Source of the DNA: Harmonia axyridis
Taxonomy: Eukaryota; Arthropoda; Insecta; Coleoptera; Coccinellidae
Length of the DNA: 64,000 bases
Direction of reading: 5' to 3'
NCBI RefSeq assembly: GCF_914767665.1
Contig: NC_059502.1
Coordinates: 48,714,031 to 48,778,030 of the forward strand
Shown here: positions 55,909 to 64,000 of the stretch, one piece after another
How positions within the stretch are numbered: the first letter of the stretch is position 1
Layout: each line of letters opens with the position of its first letter
Made by a program: the position numbers and the translations under genes
The notes under the pieces: generated by a model
What the model was told of the DNA's origin: nothing
Databases searched by the model: none
Seen by the model: the letters and a program-made list of their open reading frames with translations, nothing else

Positions 55909-57960
55909 CAGGGTGTTTCATTGGTAAATTAACATACGTTAACCTGAGGTAGAGCTACCCTAGACGAGTCCAAAAAACTATATATGAGATACAAGGTGGT
56001 TTATAAATTCACCAATATTTTCAATTCCTTATAACTTTTGAACACTCAGTATATTTGATTGATATTTGGAACGAACAATATACTCCATTAGGTCCTTCGA
56101 TTGATCTTTAAACTAATTGAAAAAATCAGGTCCGTATTAAAAAAATATGGGACTTTTCACAAGCTAAGATTCAACACCCTGTATAGTGGAAAATTGGAAT
56201 TTGATGGAAATATTCGTGAAGAGCAGAAATTTTTCAATAGGGATCAGTATATTTCAATGTCCCGCACGTCATTCAACTCATCGAAAATTTTGGCCAAAAA
56301 TTTAGTTCAATAGTGGAATTACACTAACTTGTCAGAAAAATCGTACATTGAGATTAAATTGGAAAATATACTTTTTCGCTGATTGAATACATTAATTCCG
56401 TTGTATATCCTGATATCCTGATAATTATTTTTCACTAAATAATGAAATCTTGAGAAATTATTTACTGTCCAATCCCACAAGAGTTTATTCAAGTAGGCTA
56501 CAACAATTATCCATTATATTCGTGAAAATGACCAGTTTCCAACATCAAAATTGAATGATTCCCAAGAAGGCACCTAAATATCAATGTAGACATTCTTGAA
56601 ATGATAATTCCAGAAAATAGCTCTAGAATATCATTGCTTATGCTCTGAATGTACGGCATGTGACTGTATGGCGTAGATTGAAGAGAAATAACCTTTACCC
56701 TCTTCATCTCCAGAAAATACTATTGGAGTCGATGGATTGAAATGAAAAAATAATGAATAGAATTTTATTTACTGATGAAGAGCCATTTTCACGAGGAATG
56801 GCGTTTACAATCTGAAGAATTCGGATATGTGGGCTGAAGAAAATCCTCATGAAAGCAGGTACACCAAATCCCAACACAAATTTTCAAAGTACGTATGGTG
56901 TGGAGTTTATAAGACCTAATTGATTGGGGTATACATCCTACCAAGACGGCTTAAGGGTGTTCATTATTTAGAATTACTTCAAAATCATCTACCTGCATTA
57001 CTCAAAGATATGGACATTGCAGGGATGTATTTTAGCACGATGGGACTTCACCTCAATTTACAGTTAAAGTCAGTAACTTTTTGGACCAGAACTTTCCAAA
57101 TATGTGGATAGGAAAAGGTGGACATTGCTCTCTAGATCACCAGATTTCAATCCTGTCGATTATTTCGTTTGGGAATATTTGAAATCTTTAGTGTATTCGT
57201 TTGAAATATGAAGTGAGGAAATTTTATTACAACGTATCGAAGTTGCATGCAATAAGATCCGTAATAATCCAGACATGATAAAAAAAGCTATTCGACATAA
57301 TTTAAAAAGGGCAAGAATTGTATCGAGCAAAACAATTGGCCTTTCGAACAACATCTGTGATACTTTTAAAATGTTCTATTTGTTCATTTATTTGTGTTAA
57401 GTGATTTATTCATCGTTGCTAACTTGTCACAACACAAGCCATACGCTTCTGAAAAATTTGTCATAATATCAAGAAATACAAATATTCAATCAGCGATACA
57501 AGAAAATTTTCCAATTGAATCGCAATGTACGATTTTTCTGAGAAGTTATTGAAATTCTTCTATTAAACTAAACTTTTGGCAGAAATTTTCGATGAGTTGA
57601 TTGACGTGAGGGACATGAAAATCTACTGATCCGCATTGAAAAATTTCTGCTCTTTACGAATATTTCTATCAAATTCCAATATTCCATTATACAAGGTGTT
57701 GCATCTTAGCTTATGAAAAGTCCCATATTTTTCTAATACGGATCTGATATTTCAATTAGTTTAAAGATTAATCGAAGGACCTAATGGAGTAAATGGTTCG
57801 TTCCAAATATCAATCAAATATACTGAGTGGTTCAAAAGTTATAAGGAATTGTATCTCGGCTATGAGGCAGATAAGACCTATCATATATATGTTTTTTGGA
57901 CTCGTCTAGGGTAGCTATACCTCAGGTTAACGTATGTACATTTACCAATGAAACTCCCTG
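55909..57960 (+). mobile_element. Mariner-superfamily element with about 480-bp terminal inverted repeats
   Basis: Arms 55909-56389 and 57481-57960 are near-identical reverse complements, beginning CAGGGTGTTTCATTGG and CAGGGAGTTTCATTGG and flanked by TA. Between them lies a decayed transposase on the plus strand. The element therefore links the long-arm CAGGGTG architecture to a mariner-type enzyme. Confidence 0.92.
56740..57350 (+). pseudogene. Mariner-superfamily transposase relic
   Basis: Frames read FTDEEPFSR (first catalytic Asp), WAEENPHESRYTKSQHKFS, VWCGVYKT and GVYILPRRLKGVHYLELL. After breaks come SRSPDFNPVDYFVWEYLKSL (usual third-acid block WPPRSPDL-P-DFF-WG) and EVACNKIRNNPDMIKKAI. 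The HDGAPPH block with the second Asp reads STMGLHL. Stops and frameshifts abound, and the N-terminal DNA-binding domain is not recognisable. Confidence 0.8.
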
Positions 57961-57962
57961 TA

Positions 57963-60107
57963 TATTATTTGTCTCGGATTTCCTTTCATATTTTAGTGAC
58001 TACCTCATCCTCTTATTTATCTTATATAGCGTATCCCTGGGGAACAAGGTTATGTATCGAGGTACAATTAAACTACCTGATAATCCGATTAATTTAATGA
58101 CCAATTCACTTAAAAAAAATTGCTAATACTGTCGTAGTAGGATAGCTAGCGGTTCGTTATTTGACTAACCCATTTCGCACAAACTAGAAAATTTTTATTT
58201 ATATGGTTTATTATCGATCGAATAAGAAAATACCTCTCTTTGAATTTACATTAAATGAAAAAGATATATACTCTATAGTTCTCACATATTTCATGATGGC
58301 ATATATTGCCTTCCTATTGGTATATCTGATGACAATTTTGGAAATACTGTTATTATCTGGAACAAACCATTAATCTGACTACGCCAATACTTCATTATCC
58401 TCTGATTTACCATTAGTTCATGAATCAATTTATTACATTACCGCCTATAATTGAACATATTGGGCTGGTCGAAAATTCAAATACAATGGGGAATTGAACG
58501 TTTCCAGTTACTTTGCTCACACATTGTAGGTATATTCTTTTCTTTGGCTTCACGAAGCGCAGATGTTGTATGATTGTTTACTGAATCGTTTGTTTGAATG
58601 ACCCGATAGAATGACATGACATGAAAATCACTGTATATTATTATCTGCACAAAACTACTTGAGAACGAGCAGAATGAAAAACTAGTCGACTATTCAAAAC
58701 CCAGTACAATAATTAGCAAAAATGGTACCTAATCATCGAGCTCCTGAATATTATTCATCCCTAATTGTGGCCTAATGAAAAAATCAAATGCTGACTCCAT
58801 AGTCCTCTGTGAGACCTCACAGGAGTTCAGAGTTTGCGCGCATTTGTTCCGTGCACAAAATTCTTTATTACTTTTCTAACAGCGAATGGTTAAACGGTGA
58901 AAAATTGCTTTGTTACATTATTTGAACTTGAGTTTATAGAGTTAACTATAAATTCCAAAATTTATAGTTTTCTATTTAGGAGAATGAATATCGAATAATA
59001 ACCGATTTAGGTTCAAATAATATGTACTTAGTTTCCGAAAAAGTTTCAGACGTCGTACGTTGCTGAAATTTTCAATTTGTTTTTCGTATTGTATGAAATT
59101 CAAATACAAGATACGCAAGGGGGAATAAAAAATTTAATAATAAATTAGCATGCATCCGCATAGAATTGGTTTCGCTATGAATCATTGTGAGTTTATTCAG
59201 AGTGGAAACTTCTAAGAAATCATGCAGGGGAGTCGAAAGTGATTCTTGTAGTGAAACATCGATAAATTCTCACAATGAATCTCCTGAACCTGACAGATTC
59301 GCTAATGGAAAATCATTTCCTTCCTTGAAATGTGTAGTGAAATCACTATTAGGTCGATGACCATTTATCGGAATGCGGAGCTCGAAGCTCTTATAAGGTG
59401 CAAAGATATATACCGCTTTGTATACCGTTTATTTATATTAACTCTTTTCGATCGACAAGTTAACTATCAAGCTGTTGGAACACTCTGGAAAATATTGTCA
59501 TTTGTAGTGCAACAAGCATTTTGCTAGGAATTCCTTCTATATCTACCGTTCAATGAATGAAGTGATTACCTCTCAAGATCGTCTTTATGCGGTTAAACTT
59601 CAGAATTTAATCATTCGAGTATCTAATACCGCGTTAGATATTAAATACAGGCATCTTTCTAAGTAAATATCACCATTTCATGTTCTCAAATATTCTCGTA
59701 AAATTGAGTGTAGAAGTTTATATTTAATTTTCTTGGTATGATAGCTCATGCATTGATAACCTCTTTCCTGATGTCATTAGAATTTTATTTTTTCTGGTGC
59801 CTTGTGAAACTCTGTGAATACAATTGCAAATGCTAACAAAAGGAATAAAGTCTCTCGAAAAACTGGGAAATTCGAAATAAGTATTGCTTTCTCGTAAAAT
59901 TTCATTTATTAGATTTCAGAATTTTGGGTTCAGCAGCTTGTTAGTTGTTGTATAGTTATGTTAGTTGAGATTTTTCGTGATATAGTAAGAAATAATAAAC
60001 AACAGTGTAAAATATGAAGTATTTCATACAAAGCTTCATCTTTTATTAATCATTAGATTTTATTAGATTTTATTAATTAATGGTGTACAATACGTTTCTC
60101 ATTGCAT
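57963..60107. other. 2.1 kb AT-rich stretch
   Basis: I see no gene, element end or clear repeat here. The ORF at 59330-59527 has no recognisable content. Confidence 0.5.
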
Positions 60108-60790
60108 ATTGCTTATACTGTGAGAAATATTATTCGTCTCGGCTCTTTGCTCACACCTCGCTTAGTAGAACAATAAAATTAGGTTTTTGAAAAGTTGTTT
60201 CTATTGAAACGCAAGAAATGCATAGGTTAGGTCAATGAAGGCTGTTTTGAATCAAAGTAGTTGTGGTGCAACAAGTGTATTTGGTGCAACAAGTGGGGAC
60301 AATTTAATTTTTTTCACGATTGTGGAAGTTTGTGGCATAATCCTAAAAGGCGAGTGCAGCAAAGACACGAGTGAAAAAAGGACTTTCTCCATATGTTGCA
60401 CACTATTCTTTTCCTACAACTGCCATGAAAAATAGCGTATTTTTCATAGTTTCCTGAATTTCAAAACCATGTATCTATTGCTCATACTGTGAGAAATATT
60501 ATTCCACACTGCCCTTTGCCTACACCTCGCTTGGTAGACCAATGAAATTGGGCTTTTGGAAAGTCATTTCTATGGAAACGGAAGAAATCATAGATACTGT
60601 CAACGAAGGCCATTTTGAATTGAATCATTACATTACTTGTATTATTATATATATAGTGTGCAACATGGGGAGAAAGTCATTTTTCTCACTCGTGTAATAG
60701 CGGTACTCGCCTTTCAGGCTCGTGCCACAAACTTCCACACTCGTGAGAAAACTTTCTCCACTTGTTGCACAATATACCATATTATGTGTA
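60108..60790 (+). repeat. Tandem duplication of about 370-bp units, each with a hairpin MITE
   Basis: Both units start ATTGCT(T/C)ATACTGTGAGAAATATTATTC. They continue with GCTCACACCTCGCTTAGTAG or its variant, then GAAGGC(Y)RTTTTGAAT. Each then carries a GTGCAAC/GTTGCAC-bounded hairpin element. Confidence 0.8.
60656..60772. mobile_element. 117-bp hairpin MITE in the second unit
   Basis: GTGTGCAACATGGGGAGAAA at the left pairs with TTTCTCCACTTGTTGCACA at the right. The TTCTCAC-CGTGT continuation also pairs. Its centre (ACTCGCCTTTCAGGCTCGTG) is inverted relative to the copy at about 60260-60410. Confidence 0.75.
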
Positions 60791-61646
60791 AAATAATGAC
60801 ACAAATGTTCATGCTAAATTTCAAGTGGATCATTATATTATCTCATAAGAACCTCTCATCTAGTCTGATCTTAACTGATAACCTATTAAATCACATTTCA
60901 TACGAGGATAACATAGTTAACAGTTCGGTTGTCTCTAAAATGGCACATGAAATAATGAGTGTTCAGAAGCTGCGTACTTGATTAGTAATATCAGAATTGA
61001 CGAACAAAGATAATCATAAAAGCACAGATAAATCAATTATGAAATTGATTATTGAATATTCCAAGTGTACAATGTTATACTTAATTTTTGTAGGTGAAAA
61101 CATCTTTATCGGAATGGTGTTAAACATTCAAAAAGATTCCGTAAATAAGATTATGATTACTTCAATTTTAAGTATAAGATAAACATCTATGCTATATCTG
61201 ATAATTCATAAGATTATCGTATTCCGTAACTCAATCAGTTAAATTTATTCAACTATCACTCAACAAGCGTGGAGAAGAAGCTTTTGATCCGACTTTTCTA
61301 GAATGTTTTCAATGAGATCCGATATTCTGTATGATCGCGAAGTTATTTAATTAGAATTGAATTAATAAAACTGAGTATAGTTTGAATACCTTGGAATCTT
61401 CGATTACAATAATAATTTTTCCATTAACCATCTCAGCTTACCTCTTTCGTTATGGTCACATTATTCAACTGATTGCAATCAATATTGGTCTTCTGTGGAA
61501 CTCCAGAATATTTTCGTAGAGAGTGTAGCAAATCGAACTGTTTGTATTGAATCGATAGTGATACAGATCAATATGCATTATGAGAATTCGATTGTATTTC
61601 AGCAGGAGTTGACTTAAGTTCTCAAGAATAATTAGATCTGATTCAC
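60791..61646. other. AT-rich stretch
   Basis: No gene seen. The small ORFs are rich in Ile, Asn and Lys, as expected by chance. Confidence 0.5.
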
Positions 61647-61682
61647 ATGAGATTTACAACGGCTAGCTTTCTCTCTTTCCTG
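61647..61682 (+). CDS. Candidate signal-peptide first exon
   Basis: The ATG gives MRFTTASFLSFL and is followed at once by a GTAAGT donor (61683), phase 0. The peptide suits the start of a signal sequence. The open frame that continues to 62033 would then be intron. No second exon is visible, so this rests on 36 bases and a good donor. Confidence 0.2.
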
Positions 61683-63056
61683 GTAAGTTCTATTCAGATA
61701 GTTATTATCAATTTAATCGGTGGAATAAAATCGATTCAACAACAGCGTCTAAAGAGATATTTGCATGTTTCATGGCCTCGATTCGTCACATCTTCCTTCG
61801 CATTGTGCGTAAATTGGGCTTGTTTCAGAAGTGGGCAAGGCAAATGCGTCATCTTCAGGATTGATGTTCTGAAATTTCACACGTCCTCGATACTGGAGTG
61901 GATACTATCTTTGTATATCTTGGCACTCTTCAATTACTACGATCTTCGGAAAGCCTATCTTGAAAATCTTTTCGTGAATCCAGGATTACTAAGGAATTAT
62001 ACAGAGATCGATGAAATATACCCCTTAAAATGATAAATTATTTCTTCCCGAATGATTGAGAAAAATCTGGAATGAATATTATGCCGAGCGGTTTGAAATT
62101 GCCATTTTTTTCAATTATGAATTATAAACTTTTTTCATATATTTCAAATTTCATAACTCCGAAATTCGCGTTTATGTTACGTTTGAAATTATATAGACAA
62201 CACCTGTCCCAGAAATGCTCTAGTACGTAACGGTGTGAATATTTTCTGTTATTGAATAGTGGACGTAAGAGGACCAATATGCATTAATCCTAAAGTAGTG
62301 ATACTTAACTATTCGAAATTTTCAGAGAATTGATGAATAGATACAAATGAATTAACTTTAGAGTTAATTCGATGTAGATCGAATATGGAAACAGAAGCCC
62401 CTTCATCTGAACCTCTTTGTTCATCGTTATATCGAAAGTTTAACAACCAATTCGTATCTGCTAGGAGAACTGGAAAATTCATGAGCCAACTGATATGCGA
62501 AGAGAAATAGGCCGATTGATGCTTTGAATAAAAAAAGGATTGATGAAACTTATTGAAATTTAAAGCAAAATATAACACCGGAAAAATATACAGAATTAAA
62601 TTCTTCATATTTTCATGAATAGTTGATTTTAAGCTCAAATTATAATAGTGCAACTTTAACTTCAATAGTAATATTTGATTTCTACAAACTATGAAACTGT
62701 GATGGTAAATGAAATCCGGCGTTCATACTAACTAAACTTGGTACCTGTGCAAAGATATGTGATTATTTGAATTTTGAGAATAACAATCCCCAATATATTG
62801 CTCTGTTCTTAAATTGGAGGTACAAACGCAAAAGATAGATTGCTTGAATCATTTTGAAAAAGAAAAGCCTTACAAACATAAGCCCGCAAAATCATTGTTT
62901 TCGACATACAACATGTGAAAGTTTGATTTTTTGAGTTTTTTCTTCTTTCCTTAACAAGATATTCAATTTTGAATTTGGCACAGATATTCCAATTCAAAGT
63001 TTTCATTATGATTATGTATTTTCATTATATAATATGATGTTTTGATTACGAATCTA
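61683..63056. other. AT-rich stretch
   Basis: I see no assignable gene or element. Confidence 0.45.
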
Positions 63057-63571
63057 CAGGGTGATATTTTTTCTAGACGAGTGCTAGCTTCTTCCCTTCA
63101 AAACCTTTTTTTTTTGTTGATGGTTTAATAAAATGTAAAAAGGAACTTTGCTCCTGTAGATACTACAGTTTTTGGTTTCTTGTTCTTTTGTCGTATGTGC
63201 TACTGATTCTGAGAAAAAATTTCGAACAATTCTCTAGTAATTATACAGAAAATCCAAATTATTATTAAGATCCAATTATAGTTAGCTGTGATGGCGAATA
63301 AATCAATCATAAGTTCTCTAGGTTTATAGGGTATGCCTTTATCTTTGATCGATGTTAATAATAATAAGTTTTGATATTTATTCACCTAATCTATAGCGAT
63401 GATTAATTGAGATTCGATGAACTGGTATATTCATCACAAAAATAGGACTACAAGAGAAACACCTTGTATCCCAAAAACGCATTTGCTGGTCCATGCTTGT
63501 AATTTTTTTTTCTCAAAATGATTACAAGAATCTCTCATTTTCCTTTATACCGCCAATTTCGGAACACCCTG
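63057..63571. mobile_element. Two CAGGGTG-type termini bounding about 515 bp
   Basis: CAGGGTGATATTTTTTCTAG at 63057 and AACACCCTG at 63563-63571 face each other, but similarity stops after the first seven or eight bases. They may be ends of two different elements. Confidence 0.35.
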
Positions 63572-64000
63572 TATAGAAATTTCATTAAATATGTTATTTA
63601 AAATCTCGAATTGATTCGTACTTTTCAATAAAAATTTCTTATTTAGGTTACTGTTGGTTTTGGTCGTTTTCAGTTTGGAGTAGGCTAATACTTACATAAG
63701 GCGCGTTAAGCACTTAGGATTACCTACTAATGGATTATTGCACCTGATTGGGCTAACCCTATAGGAAACGGCAAAATGCGATAGGGTTTTTTCAAAAACT
63801 GTCTTTTATTATTTTTTTATTTAAATTGAAAAAAGACATATTCTCGAATCACAAAGTGCAAAAAAAAAGTACAGCACGTGCACTATTCTTGTGAGTTCGC
63901 GATGTTCAGAATCACTCAGAATATTTACTTGATATAGATTACCATGATTGCCACCATTAGTGATATTCAAGAACAATTGGTTTCTCTGAGAAAAAGGTCA
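63572..64000. other. Right edge of the window
   Basis: AT-rich, with no gene seen. Confidence 0.4.

Noticed and set aside
61647..62033. 128-codon ORF as a complete gene
   Set aside because: A GTAAGT donor directly follows codon 12 and the later residues look random; only the short signal-like start was kept, at low confidence.

Overview
The window reads as AT-rich, intron-rich, transposon-dense insect DNA. A beetle is my best guess, from the mix of R1, R4/Dong, Penelope, mariner, hAT and Copia relics. The host order cannot be proved from the sequence. Two host genes are well supported by splice signals that keep the reading frame. The first is a compact three-exon forkhead (winged-helix) gene on the minus strand at 74-3067. 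The second is the 5' part of a plus-strand gene for a secreted or membrane sushi-domain protein: a signal-peptide exon at 28273-28369, a 13 kb intron, a sushi exon at 41428-41610, and possibly a short terminal exon at 41933-42024. From there to the right edge I see little but intron-like or intergenic DNA and repeats.

The 3.8-27.2 kb interval is a graveyard of mobile elements. In order: a minus-strand R4/Dong-type LINE split by a nested plus-strand R1-clade LINE with a 13-bp target duplication; a Penelope-like element; a minus-strand endonuclease-bearing LINE; Tc1 and hAT scraps; then one plus-strand Jockey/CR1-like LINE spread over 13.1-23.6 kb. That LINE has been opened by four later insertions: a 2 kb segment with a decayed THAP gene and a decayed SWIM/YqaJ-like exon, a solo LTR, a 1.98 kb hAT with perfect 8-bp target duplication, and a 1.74 kb foldback element. 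Downstream lie a Copia fragment and another minus-strand LINE (24.6-27.2 kb).

The sushi-gene introns (28.4 kb onward) hold a tyrosine-recombinase (Crypton-like) relic bounded by 23-bp inverted repeats, two long-inverted-repeat foldback elements, an internally deleted mariner, a 2.05 kb mariner-superfamily element with inverted repeats of about 480 bp, a shorter TA-flanked MITE, a LINE 3' fragment, and many copies of a degenerate dispersed repeat. A pair of inverted copies of one 500-570 bp repeat, at 30.3 and 45.1 kb, flanks the sushi exon. Several perfect hairpins occur, two of them exactly at the 5' ends of LINE copies.

I saw no CRISPR array, rRNA or intact tRNA. Apart from the two host genes, every coding stretch I could assign is a mobile-element or gene relic with stops, frameshifts or truncation.
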